DNA of 14,831 nt, from the NCBI GenBank assembly GCA_026770615.1, contig MU632106.1:14639-29469 (forward strand). Direction: 5' to 3'. The notes beneath the pieces were generated by a model. It made no database searches and was not told the origin of the DNA. It saw nothing but the letters and a program-made list of their open reading frames with translations. Shown one piece after another: positions 7,591 through 14,471 of this stretch; the stretch's first letter is position 1; each line of letters opens with the position of its first letter. The position numbers and the translations under genes are program-made. This DNA comes from Pavlovales sp. CCMP2436. Taxonomy: Eukaryota > Haptophyta > Pavlovophyceae > Pavlovales.

Positions 7591-8930
7591 TATGTACGTC
7601 CAAAATTATACTTTGGTTTCTAAGTAATCTCGTTATAATTATGTACCGAAATTCGTTACTAACTAGATCGCTATTTGCACCACTTGTTTACGAAATGGTA
7701 CACGGCTCGTCTATGAGGCGCACAACGACTCCCCGGGCCTTCTCCCGGTACCCGAGCCTTCAGAGGGTCCGGAAAGCCGTCGTGTGGCTCGTAATAGGCG
7801 AGCCGTGTGCCCTTCTCCTCCGAAGACCCGCCTCATCGTCCCCCGCCTCAGGCGAACGGGGCGCGACGGCCGCACCTGCACGCCTCAAAGGCGACATGGC
7901 GCGCTAGGGGAGCACCCCCTGCAAGCACCAGGGCCGCCCACAACCCAACGGTCCCACCTCCGGGCGCGGCGCGGCTGGGATCCGAGTCCCCGCGGCGTAG
8001 ATGGCCGGGTTCTAAAAAGTTCAAAAATCAAAGTTCAAAAATATCCATTTTTATTGCATTTACTTAATTATTTATTTACGCGAGCACACAATTTTTAATC
8101 CTAGAGGGCGCTTGTCGGGTAGCCAAATGTGCCCCAGGTCCCAGGCGACTGGGCTCTAACTTTTCAGCATGCGGGTACGTCGGGAAGGCCTACAAGTGAA
8201 GTGTGTACCCAATGCACCCAACGTTATGGCGCGGGGAGTACGTGAGTGGCGGGTTTGCTAAAGGCAAGAGAGGTGAGAGCACATAGAAAAGCGCTCTGTC
8301 ACCGTGGTGCCACCCACTGGTTCTCGCCAACCGCAGACATGTTGGCCGGGTGCAGGAGGGGCAGCCCGAGCCGCCACCGTCGCCACCCACGCCAAGTCTT
8401 GCAGACCGGTCGTGAAAGTTTTCCGGGGTGAAAGAAATTAAAATGAATGACATAAAAACTCGCAACTAATAATCATTAATCAATTTTAAGGTAATTTCAA
8501 TGATCGGAAGGGTTACTAGTACCTAACCAAACGTGAAACGTGACGAACGTGCCGCCTCCATCGACAAGCTTGCGGGGGTTATGGCCTTGCCACCCAGGCT
8601 GGAGGGGCGAGCGAAGCCCGCATCGAGTACTGTAGAGTACTCTCACTTCCGGCACAGCAAAAAAGACGCAAGTAGAACAAAGCTTAGCAAAAAAGCTAAC
8701 TAACATTTCCCGCATGTTTTCGCTGGTAAACCCAAGCCCCGCTATACCCCTGGCCTACCTCTAAACCACTGGCGGGCACTGCCTGCTTTCATTGATGCTG
8801 CTCAAATCGCCTACAGTATATCGCCAACCCCCCCTTCCCTCTTTTCAGTCCTTATCCAACCCCCCTCTTTCTACAATATATATATATACAATCCTTATCC
8901 AATTCCCTCCTCTCCACAATCCTCATCTAA
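7591..8930. other. Gene-free stretch
   Basis: Open frames here do not resemble any family and their codon use is not that of the real exons nearby. One frame at 8527-8703 (ATG 8581) is open for 58 codons and ends with a Lys-rich tail, but has no other support. A palindrome GAGTACTGTAGAGTACTC lies at about 8625-8643 and a TA microsatellite at about 8877-8890. The plus strand at 8820-8940 is rich in pyrimidines, as an intron 3' end would be. Confidence 0.4.
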
Positions 8931-8963
8931 TTTTCTTTGCATTCGGGGGACGGTCTTCGGAAG

Positions 8964-9049
8964 GCAGCGCACACATGGGCGGCGAGCACGGGAGCGGTGA
9001 GCACGGGGACTTTCGCGAGCAGCACCGGGCGGCGGGTTCAGCGTATGTA
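8964..9049 (+). CDS. Possible Gly/His-rich internal exon
   Basis: After a pyrimidine-rich stretch, a frame with mostly G/C third positions reads GSAHMGGEHGSGEHGDFREQ then HRAAGSAY, followed by a possible donor GTACAC. The acceptor could be GGAAG or GGCAG near 8962-8965. The Gly/His composition could fit the RGG protein whose last exon lies about 640 bases downstream, but nothing directly links them. The limits are approximate. Confidence 0.25.
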
Positions 9050-9235
9050 CACACGCCCTGACAGCAGCTCAAATCGGCGAATGTACATGTAGCAGCAGGG
9101 CTATCTCACCTACAACCTACAAAACTTGGTTAGACACAGGTATATTCAAATAATTTATTCTGCTCTCGAATCCTCTCGTCGTCGTCGGTTCATAACGACG
9201 TCAGTTGGCGCGCTGAAGCTGCGGGGGGCTGGGAG

Positions 9236-9325
9236 CCCACCGTACTTCAGTGTGTGGGTGGGTGGGCGTGCGGGCGGGTGGGTGGGTGTGGGTGCATATG
9301 CGTGTGTGGGAGTGGCGAAGGGGGA
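9236..9325 (+). repeat. G-rich GTGGG tract with quadruplex potential
   Basis: Multiple GGG and GTGGGTGGG runs occur within about 80 bases on the plus strand. This is low-complexity sequence that could form a G-quadruplex; no gene is supported here. Confidence 0.5.
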
Positions 9326-9681
9326 GGGTCTGTAGTCTTGACTACGACCCCCACCCAACGCCTTTTCTGCTGCGTGTTGGCACGAAGCTCTAAGACCCAG
9401 ACCTCTTGAAAAGTGCTGAGCCACTAATAATAACGACGTCACTACCGCCGTTCCAGCATGTCTTCAGCTGCGCCTGTGCTGCTTGACCACCACTGAAATG
9501 ATCAAATCGTTGAGTTGCCGGACACGTCGATAAAAAAATGGTTACAATTCGCGGTGGCAGTTTGGAGCTTTTATTAGACATGTTTGCGCCTGCGGCGCCT
9601 CCGTCCTCGTCCCCACCCCTAGCTCCCAAGACCAAGTATCCGAAGTTTCTTTAAACCTCTGGCTAGAGTAAATTGAGTGGC

Positions 9682-9711
9682 TGTACAGTTTCCCCCATTG
9701 TACAGTTTCCC
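9682..9711 (+). repeat. Tandemly duplicated splice-acceptor sequence
   Basis: TGTACAGTTTCCC occurs at 9682-9694 and again at 9699-9711. Each copy has a CAG at the same place ahead of the RGG exon. The offset of 17 is not a multiple of three, so only one choice keeps a given upstream frame. Confidence 0.6.
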
Positions 9712-9854
9712 TGCGCGCGGACGGCGCGTACCGTGACAACAACTGGCGCAGCCACAATGCCGACCGGGGCGCACGTTTCGGCCGCGGTGGCCGCGGCGAT
9801 CGCGGTGGCCGCGGCGATCGCGGCGGCCGCGGCGGACAGGGCACACGCACCTAA
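9689..9854 (+). CDS. C-terminal exon of an RGG/GAR-repeat (probably RNA-binding) protein
   Basis: The frame ends at TAA 9852-9854 and reads ADGAYRDNNWRSHNADRGAR, then FGRGGRGDRGGRGDRGGRGG and QGTRT. Third positions are nearly all G or C and the opposite frames are not protein-like, so this is probably coding. RGG-rich tails bind RNA and are substrates of arginine methylation in proteins such as fibrillarin, nucleolin and SERBP1; which of these it belongs to cannot be said. There is no ATG, so it is a last exon. Two possible acceptors, each in TGTACAGTTTCCC, lie 17 bases apart, so the exon begins at 9689 or 9706. The tail is built from an 18-base unit (RGGRGD) repeated twice exactly plus a third variant. 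Confidence 0.6.
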
Positions 9855-9933
9855 ATGGACGTGAGCGTTGTGTGTGGGGGGGGGAGGGGGGGGGAACCTA
9901 TGGCAATTGCTACGAGTTCACCACCAACCTCAC
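9853..9933 (+). repeat. ~85-bp repeat, copy 1 (inverted copy at 13568-13658)
   Basis: It runs AAATGGACGTGAGCGTTGTG, a G-rich tract, CCTATGGCA, TGCTACGAGTT and CCACCAACCTCAC. The minus strand of 13568-13658 has the same blocks in order, with a 6-base indel near the start and GT/G-run length changes. It begins at the stop codon of the RGG exon, so it forms that gene's 3' UTR. Confidence 0.7.
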
Positions 9934-10078
9934 CTCTACCACCACCATCCCTGCTGCCAGGACTAACGTCTGACGTCAACCAAGTCAGTGAGTGAACAAC
10001 ACCTGTTGAACCATGCTGAGCCGCTATATATATACTTTAGGAGCTAAGCTGGCGCCTGACGGTTCTGGGAGCCTAATG

Positions 10079-10601
10079 GTACAGTCATAGACGGGCATTA
10101 AGAAAGCTGGGCATTAAGAAACAGGGCCTCAATGTTGTTGGGAGAAGGTGAAGAAAATTGGTCTCAAATAGCGAGTTACCTTAAGAACGAGGATAAAATG
10201 GCCTCCATTTTTTGCGGTTTTCTTATATTTTAAAGAAGGAATTTTTAGGGTCCGGCGGTCTTGCCGGGTGGAGTACTCAGTCCCTAAACCCATGTCAAAG
10301 CCTTGCCCCTCTTGCTCATGCCCTAGTCCTCGCACTGTCCCCATCTCTCGTCCTTCATAATAACGTACGTGGGGCTAGGCCTTACCTGGGGGCGGACGTA
10401 AAGCTAGAAAATAACACCTAAAGCAATTAAGAAATAACAGACAAAGGGGCTTCAGAAACTAAGCCTCACCACCGGTCAGACAGAGCTAGGTCAGCAATGA
10501 AGAAACTGGGCCTCACTGCCACTGGGGGCCTAAGAAACCCTAAGAAACTGGGCCTCAGTCGGATTCCCAGCTTTCTTAATAATGCCCGTCTATGACTGTA
10601 C
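10079..10601. mobile_element. Non-autonomous TIR element (~520 bp) with 33-36 bp ends
   Basis: The left end 10079-10111 (GTACAGTCATAGACGGGCAT...) is matched by the reverse complement of 10566-10601. The only difference is one 3-base TTA insertion on the right. The interior holds repeats of AAGAAACTGGGCCTCA (near 10499 and 10543) and the variant AAGAAACAGGGCCTCA (near 10117), but no transposase. No clear target duplication is seen. Just outside the right end, CTATGACTG and CAGTCATAG form a small extra hairpin. Confidence 0.75.
10388..10420 (+). repeat. Short dispersed repeat, copy 2
   Basis: GGGGGCGGACGTA followed by GCTAGAAAATAACACC matches the block at 1879-1911 in the same orientation. Here it lies inside the 10079-10601 TIR element, which suggests that 1879 marks a fragment of the same family. 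Confidence 0.45.
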
Positions 10602-11478
10602 AAGCAGTCATAGATTGTATTAATGCGGTGTCTGCCCTGACGATGTATTAATAATAAGTTGGCATGTTCATAATATACATAATAGGATCGATCCGTGGCA
10701 ATCGATGACCACTTGGACCTGCATCTTCTGTATTAAGGGTGATTATCCGACGGTTGAACATTTGAAAACAGGCGGCCGATACACGCGCAGAGCCGCTCGC
10801 ATAAAAGTCAGCACAGAATCCAGTCATACTAAAACCAGGTTTAAGTACATATGTATCTGTCATGCGGCGCAATGTGGACTGCGTCGCTGCGTGGAGCGAG
10901 ACACCGCAGTGGAACCTATCTTCGACCAAACCCGAAACGAAATCGCCTGCTTAGGAGCTCTGTCGGCGCTTTGTTATCACCGCAAGGTGACGCCGAAACT
11001 CAACAGAGTGACGCTCAGACGCTGACACCCGGGGCCACCTGGACGAAGAAACTGCGCCCCAGGCGGTAGAAGTGGCATCAGAACATAACATAACATAACA
11101 TAACGTATTGCGGTCTATACACAGCTCAGCAGCTCAGTAGACAGTACAGCATGAGAGTATGAGTGCCGTTGCCGTGGGCGTGATCAACATCGACGTATGT
11201 CACCCAACAGTCTCCCTTCGGACGTGATTAGCTCTGCCACCGAGTAGTTGGAAATGACACTTCGTTACGAACCGAAGACGATGAGAGGATTCGAGCGGAA
11301 TAAATTATACACTCCCCATCGAGCCCGGAACCAAGAGCCCCGTTCACAGAGTTTGGCAATCGTGCATCTATTTGCTTGATCTGCCCGGATTATAACGGAC
11401 TTTCTGGCGAGGGGAATGCGTGCGCAGCAGCAATAGTAAATAGCGTCCTGGTGCACGGATCAAGTTACCCATAATTAT
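10602..11478. other. Gene-free stretch with an ATAAC microsatellite
   Basis: Overlapping plus-strand frames at 10705-11069 show no family similarity or exon-like codon use. A CATAA/ATAAC microsatellite of four to five units lies at about 11082-11105. No promoter elements can be assigned with confidence. Confidence 0.4.
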
Positions 11479-11520
11479 AAAGCTGACGGAGACAGGCACA
11501 AAGCTGACGGAGACAGGCAC
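11479..11520 (+). repeat. Exact 21-bp tandem duplication upstream of the 173-residue gene
   Basis: AAAGCTGACGGAGACAGGCA plus C occurs at 11479-11499 and again, identical, at 11500-11520. It lies about 160 bases before ATG 11679 and overlaps a TATAAAG-like sequence near 11476-11482. It could be a duplicated promoter element, or simply a recent slippage product. Confidence 0.85.
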
Positions 11521-11678
11521 AACTACCTGTAGGAAACACAGTTAGTTACTGACCGGCAGTTACAGCACTCTTCCTCCCTAGGCCAGCTTCTCGCTGCGGC
11601 GTTGGCGTGAACGCGCTCTCGCGGCAGCAGGTAGCTTCTCGCGCTTGAACGTGCTCCTGTGGCGGCCAAGGGGGCAGC

Positions 11679-12200
11679 ATGGCAAGCACGGCTTGGGGCG
11701 CGATGTTCCAGATGAACAAGGACGACGCGCGAATCGCAGAGCGGATCAGGGCCTTCGACAGGCCTCAGCGCCGCGGGGCACAACCCGTCATCCCGGGCCC
11801 TGTCTACGAGCGGGTGATTCGCGGCGAAATTGTGGCGCCCGTGCAGTACCCCACGTTGGCGAAGCCATACCCGTGGCTCCCGGCCGTACCTTTGGAGGAA
11901 CGGTACCGCCGGCCCGAGGCTATCGTCGGGTATATCGGGCACCGCCCCCGCAAGCGCGAGGCTTTCTCGCAGTCGACGTTCATGCCGCTCAATCAGCGCG
12001 CCGCCGTCATGACAGACCCCTGGCAATCGACGCATATGGTAAACTTCACGGGGCACCACGAAGAGGTAACGCGCCTCGCGCAATCCAGGTCCCAAAACCT
12101 CAGCGACCGTTCGGAATCCATGCGCACGATGAGCGCGGCGGCTTCGCTCAACACCGCTCGATCCGGCAGCTTCCCGCCAAGCGTGCGCCCGTTCGTCTGA
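11679..12200 (+). CDS. Intact single-exon protein of 173 residues, possibly a ciliary microtubule-associated protein
   Basis: ATG 11679 lies in a good context (GGCAGCATGGC) and the frame runs unbroken to TGA 12198-12200. The product begins MASTAWGAMFQMNKDDARIA, is soluble and basic with no signal or membrane segment, and is rich in Pro, Arg and Ser. The centre has PYPWLPAVPLEERYRRPEA then VGYIGHRPRKREAF; GY.G..PR motifs of this sort occur in small ciliary microtubule inner proteins (FAM166/CIMIP2 type). That link rests on a short motif and is tentative. The last ~50 residues are Ser/Arg-rich and probably disordered. A neighbouring TMEM107-like gene shows the organism makes cilia. The minus-strand frame over the same bases is Arg-rich and looks like a shadow. 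Confidence 0.75.
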   Translation: MASTAWGAMFQMNKDDARIAERIRAFDRPQRRGAQPVIPGPVYERVIRGEIVAPVQYPTLAKPYPWLPAVPLEERYRRPEAIVGYIGHRPRKREAFSQSTFMPLNQRAAVMTDPWQSTHMVNFTGHHEEVTRLAQSRSQNLSDRSESMRTMSAAASLNTARSGSFPPSVRPFV

Positions 12201-12470
12201 GCGGCGTCCGACTTGCAGCGGCCCGTGCCGCTACCTGAATGGCTCACCAGTGGCCCCGTCGATATTGATCGATGACTGTGCGCCAATCTGACTGCGCGCA
12301 ATCTGACTATGGCAGACTACGCACGTCGCCATCTGTGGAGAATATGCCAGAAGAACAGTCAGACGCTAGCTAAAGCTTGAATCCCTATCATTAAGTACGT
12401 GGCATGATGATTCAGTCCCACCCTCAGTCGGTCCGACGGGTCTTTCTCAGACAGATCTCTGGCGCACGTC

Positions 12471-12519
12471 TTTTTTTAATACTAGTTTTTTAACGTCCCC
12501 CGACTTGCAGCCCGAAGGC
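12471..12519 (-). repeat. Dispersed repeat with poly-A end on the minus strand, copy 2
   Basis: This is the partner of 3511-3560 in the same orientation: poly-T, TAGTTTTTTAACGTCCC and ACTTGCAGCCCGAAGGC. A few substitutions and one indel separate the copies. Confidence 0.6.
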
Positions 12520-12617
12520 GTACAACAACCGAGTCAACTCGGCTTGGGCACCCGCCCTATGTGCTATATACAAACCGGCCACAAGCTGGGGTCAGCACCG
12601 TGATATCCGAGGGCCGA

Positions 12618-12678
12618 GGGTAGACCCCCACCTCCCCTGTGCGCGGTCTGCTGCATGTAGCACACGTCCTATTTCACC
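12618..12678 (+). repeat. ~60-bp direct repeat upstream of an ATG, copy 1
   Basis: GGTAGACCCCCACCTCCCC, TGTGCGCGGTC, and GTAGCACACGTCCTATTTCA recur at 12911-12973 with substitutions and a longer C run. The copy ends about 15 bases before ATG 12693. Confidence 0.65.
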
Positions 12679-12692
12679 AGCAACCCACTGAG

Positions 12693-12797
12693 ATGGGTAG
12701 CGGAGCGAGCAGTCTCCGCTGGAGGCAAAGCGATCAGCGGCCTTACTATTTTACTCTCTATTTTGTTATTATTTTACAAAATAACACTGGACATTAG
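12693..12797 (+). CDS. Very small ORF starting MGSGASS (34 residues)
   Basis: ATG 12693 to TAG 12795-12797 encodes MGSGASSLRWRQSDQRPYYF followed by a short hydrophobic stretch. Gly2 and Ser6 fit the N-myristoylation pattern (MGxxxS). It lies just after copy 1 of the ~60-bp repeat, as ATG 12978 does after copy 2. No family is recognised, the second half is AT-rich, and an exon start is as possible as chance. Confidence 0.2.
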   Translation: MGSGASSLRWRQSDQRPYYFTLYFVIILQNNTGH

Positions 12798-12910
12798 TTA
12801 TCAACTGCAACCCCGGGCGTGAAGTGTGGTGCTAGCCCGCACCTGGGGCACGGAGCCCGACGGAGCCCGACGGTGATACCCCAGGTGGACCCAAGTCGGT
12901 GATACCCTTG

Positions 12911-12973
12911 AGTAGACTCACCTCCCCCCCCCTGTGTGCGGTCAACTGTACATAGCACACGTCCTAATTTGAC
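12911..12973 (+). repeat. ~60-bp direct repeat upstream of an ATG, copy 2
   Basis: GAGTAGACTCACCTCCCC, TGTGTGCGGTC and ATAGCACACGTCCTAATTTG match the block at 12618-12678. It ends five bases before ATG 12978, so it would be promoter or 5' UTR sequence if that ORF is real. Confidence 0.65.
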
Positions 12974-12977
12974 CGCC

Positions 12978-13376
12978 ATGGCGGAAGGGGCCCCTCTCGG
13001 GCAGTGGCGTGCACCCGCCAGCGCGCTCGCCGCGTGTCCGCCAGCGGCCAGGTTCGCGGCGGAGGTCTCGACCGAGTGTCCATCCTGCGCGCTCGCCTCG
13101 TCGCCAGCGGCCAGGCCCACGACGGAGACCTCAGTCGAGATCGAGTGCGCCAGTGCGCCAGTGACTGAGTTAAATGTATCGCCGCCGAGCTCGAGAGAGG
13201 TCCCGGGTGGTCCTCGCCCCGCCCTGCGACGAGAGGGCGAAGGAACCTCTCCCATCCTGCGTCCCCTGCGTCTCCTGCATCTCATGCGTCCCCTGCGAGA
13301 ACTGCAACCTCGCCTACATAGCGGAGCGCCAAATGAAATTCAAACCGTACAGCTATACGTTTTTAACAGCGATTAG
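12978..13376 (+). CDS. Hypothetical Ala/Pro/Ser-rich ORF with an internal 66-bp tandem duplication (132 residues)
   Basis: ATG 12978 has an excellent context (GACCGCCATGGCGG) and the frame is open to 13374-13376. The start reads MAEGAPLGQWRAPASALAAC. Two units follow, ALAACPPAARFAAEVSTECP and ALASSPAARPTTETSVEIEC, from a 66-base duplication (13021 and 13087). The C-terminal third is a Leu/Arg/Pro-rich repeat read from a 9-base unit (13253-13305); in the next frame the same bases give CVPCVSCISCVPCENC. There is no recognised domain. G/C-rich third positions hold for the first two thirds, then fade. It may be a young or decaying gene, or GC-rich repeat DNA open by chance; the minus strand is open too. 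Confidence 0.33.
   Translation: MAEGAPLGQWRAPASALAACPPAARFAAEVSTECPSCALASSPAARPTTETSVEIECASAPVTELNVSPPSSREVPGGPRPALRREGEGTSPILRPLRLLHLMRPLRELQPRLHSGAPNEIQTVQLYVFNSD
13021..13149 (+). repeat. 66-bp tandem duplication, two diverged units
   Basis: GCGCGCTCGCC starts both units (13021 and 13087), and CGCCAGCGGCCAGG and CGGAG..CTC recur within them. The period is divisible by three, so the plus frame survives the duplication. Confidence 0.7.
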
Positions 13377-13567
13377 CGTCATCGCTTCGACCATTTGAAA
13401 AGAGCAATTGTTTTTCACAGTGGGTTTTACTGGGGTGCCTGGTCTTAGTGCTGCTGGTGGCGCCTATTGGACGCGTTTAAGTTGTTTTGGTATTGGATGG
13501 GTTGGGTGAGGTAAGAGTAGCGGCTGGACCCTTCAGAGTCGGGTTTCCAGGACTAACAAGTTTTCTT

Positions 13568-13658
13568 GTGAGGTTGGTGGATAACTCGCAGCAGATGCCA
13601 CAGGCTCCCACCCCCCACCCACACACACACACACAACGCTCACGTCCATCTCCCATTT
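13568..13658 (-). repeat. ~90-bp repeat, copy 2 (inverted copy of 9853-9933)
   Basis: On the minus strand it reads AAATGGGAGATGGACGTGAG, GCGTTGTGTG with a longer GT run, a G-rich tract, CCTGTGGCA, TGCTGCGAGTT and CCACCAACCTCAC. The plus-strand CA microsatellite at about 13619-13635 is part of it. Confidence 0.7.
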
Positions 13659-13699
13659 GATATCCCGCTGCCTGTACCCACCTGTATTAACTATACATA

Positions 13700-13780
13700 A
13701 AAAAAAAAATAAAAAAAAAAACAGAAAAAAACAGAAAGAAAACAGAAACAGAAAACAGAAAGACAGAAAAACAGGAAAAG
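13700..13780 (+). repeat. A-rich tract with degenerate ACAGAAA repeats
   Basis: Runs of A interrupted by ACAG and repeated ACAGAAA words make a strong pyrimidine tract on the minus strand. There it could serve as the 3' end of an intron after the FKBP-like exon at 13904-13990. Confidence 0.6.
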
Positions 13781-13798
13781 GGCACCTTCTAACCATTT

Positions 13799-13895
13799 CT
13801 TAACCCTAACGAACTCTGGCACAAACTAACCCTAGCACGAACTAACCCTACCACTAATTAATTAACCCTACAACCCTACCACTAATAAACACCTA
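13799..13895 (+). repeat. Degenerate TAACCCTA-containing repeat
   Basis: CTAACCCTA-type words recur about every 16-22 bases (TTAACCCTAACG, ACTAACCCTAGCACGA, ACTAACCCTACCACTA, TTAACCCTAC). The CCCTAA core is that of many telomeres, but the spacing is too long for a telomere array. It is an interspersed or decayed array. Confidence 0.55.
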
Positions 13896-13903
13896 AAGCG
13901 CAC

Positions 13904-13990
13904 CTTCTCCCCGTTGATCTTGCTGATCTCGATTGTGAAGACCAGTGTCGCTTCAGGCTTGATCGACGGCGGAGATCCGCGCACCCCGTA
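13904..13990 (-). CDS. FKBP-type peptidyl-prolyl isomerase, C-terminal domain segment (single exon)
   Basis: The minus strand reads YGVRGSPPSIKPEATLVFTI followed by EISKINGEK. This is the end of the FKBP fold: YG.RG.PP.I, then P.ATLVF and the last beta strand. FKBPs catalyse prolyl cis-trans isomerisation and bind FK506. The exon ends at a plausible donor (AAG|GTGCGC) and could begin after CTCAAG or at ATG 13999. The other ~75 residues of the domain, including the HYTG and GWDEGV regions, are not found within the next 450 bases upstream on this strand. A downstream acceptor (TACAG at 13672) followed by a short open stretch to a GTGAGC donor at 13643 might be the next exon. It is either part of a gene with long introns or a stranded fragment. 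Confidence 0.55.
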
Positions 13991-14029
13991 CTTGAGCATT
14001 GATATTATTATTTGTTTGGTGTTGTAAAG

Positions 14030-14165
14030 AAATATATATTTCCATTAATATATATTAATGTAGGGGGGTTCTGGCTGGCGTTGTGACAAAATCATCAAGC
14101 TGATCTTAGCGCTCCGACACAGGCTCCGACGAATATCATATATATATGTATATATATATATATAG
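14030..14165. other. AT-rich stretch with TA microsatellite and ATTAATATATATTAAT palindrome
   Basis: A 16-base perfect palindrome lies at about 14044-14059 and a TA repeat at about 14136-14164. The sequence between them has stops in all minus-strand frames, which fits an intron between the exons at 14273 and 13990. Confidence 0.5.
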
Positions 14166-14425
14166 AGCGGCGCACTGAGCGACGGGCGGCGCACTGAGCG
14201 GCTGGGCGTCGGGCGGCACGAACGGAGCGGCGCGAGCGATGGGCGGCGGCTCCATGAAGTCGGCCTCCTCAGGCTGCAGTTCGTTAGTACTTCAAAGTCA
14301 GCTTCAAATTCAAATCAGCAAGTTAGCAAAAAAACGGGGGGCGTGCAGACCTGCGTCGGCACGCTGTAGAAGGGGTGCGCCTTGAACGTCACCACGGGAG
14401 CCCATGCGACGGCCGGATCGGACAT
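14165..14425 (-). CDS. 5' part of an unrecognised minus-strand gene: two exons (14351-14425 and about 14165-14273)
   Basis: Exon 1 runs from ATG 14425 and encodes MSDPAVAWAPVVTFKAHPFY then SVPTQ, ending at donor CAG|GTCTGC after 14351. A 77-base intron ends with the branch-like TACTAAC and acceptor CTGCAG. Exon 2 starts at 14273 in the same phase and reads PEEADFMEPPPIARAAPFVP followed by a Pro/Ala-rich stretch. Third positions are G/C-rich as in the other real exons. Exon 2 runs into a tandem GAGCGGCGCACT unit and then TA repeats, so its end is not fixed. The FKBP-like exon at 13904-13990 lies downstream on this strand and could belong to the same transcript, but the core of the FKBP domain is missing between them. 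No family is recognised from the N-terminus. Confidence 0.42.
14169..14205 (+). repeat. Tandem GC-rich unit GCGGCGCACTGAGCG
   Basis: GCGGCGCACTGAGCG occurs twice, about 20 bases apart, followed by related GGGCGGC words up to 14230. The repeat falls inside the proposed minus-strand exon 2. Confidence 0.65.
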
Positions 14426-14471
14426 CTGTGCTGCTGCCAGGTGCTGCAGAAAATTCGGGCGCGCCAGCTGA
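14426..14471. promoter_or_regulatory. Short divergent intergenic region
   Basis: Only 46 bases separate the minus-strand ATG at 14425 from the plus-strand ATG at 14472. If both starts are right, this must hold overlapping 5' UTRs or a bidirectional promoter. No TATA box is seen. If the plus-strand frame is instead an internal exon, there is no promoter here. Confidence 0.3.

Noticed and set aside
8527..8703. Plus-strand frame with ATG 8581 and a Lys-rich end
   Set aside because: Only 40 residues from the ATG, mixed codon use, no acceptor or family support.
10705..11069. Two overlapping plus-strand frames of 106 and 72 codons
   Set aside because: Neither resembles a family and neither shows the G/C third-position bias of the real exons.
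11523..12095. Minus-strand open frame of 190 codons
   Set aside because: It lies opposite the 173-residue gene, is Arg-rich and has no motif; a shadow of the plus-strand codon bias.
12794..13285. Minus-strand 163-codon frame
   Set aside because: Open because the GC-rich 66-bp duplication is open on both strands; the plus frame has a strong start context, the minus frame does not.
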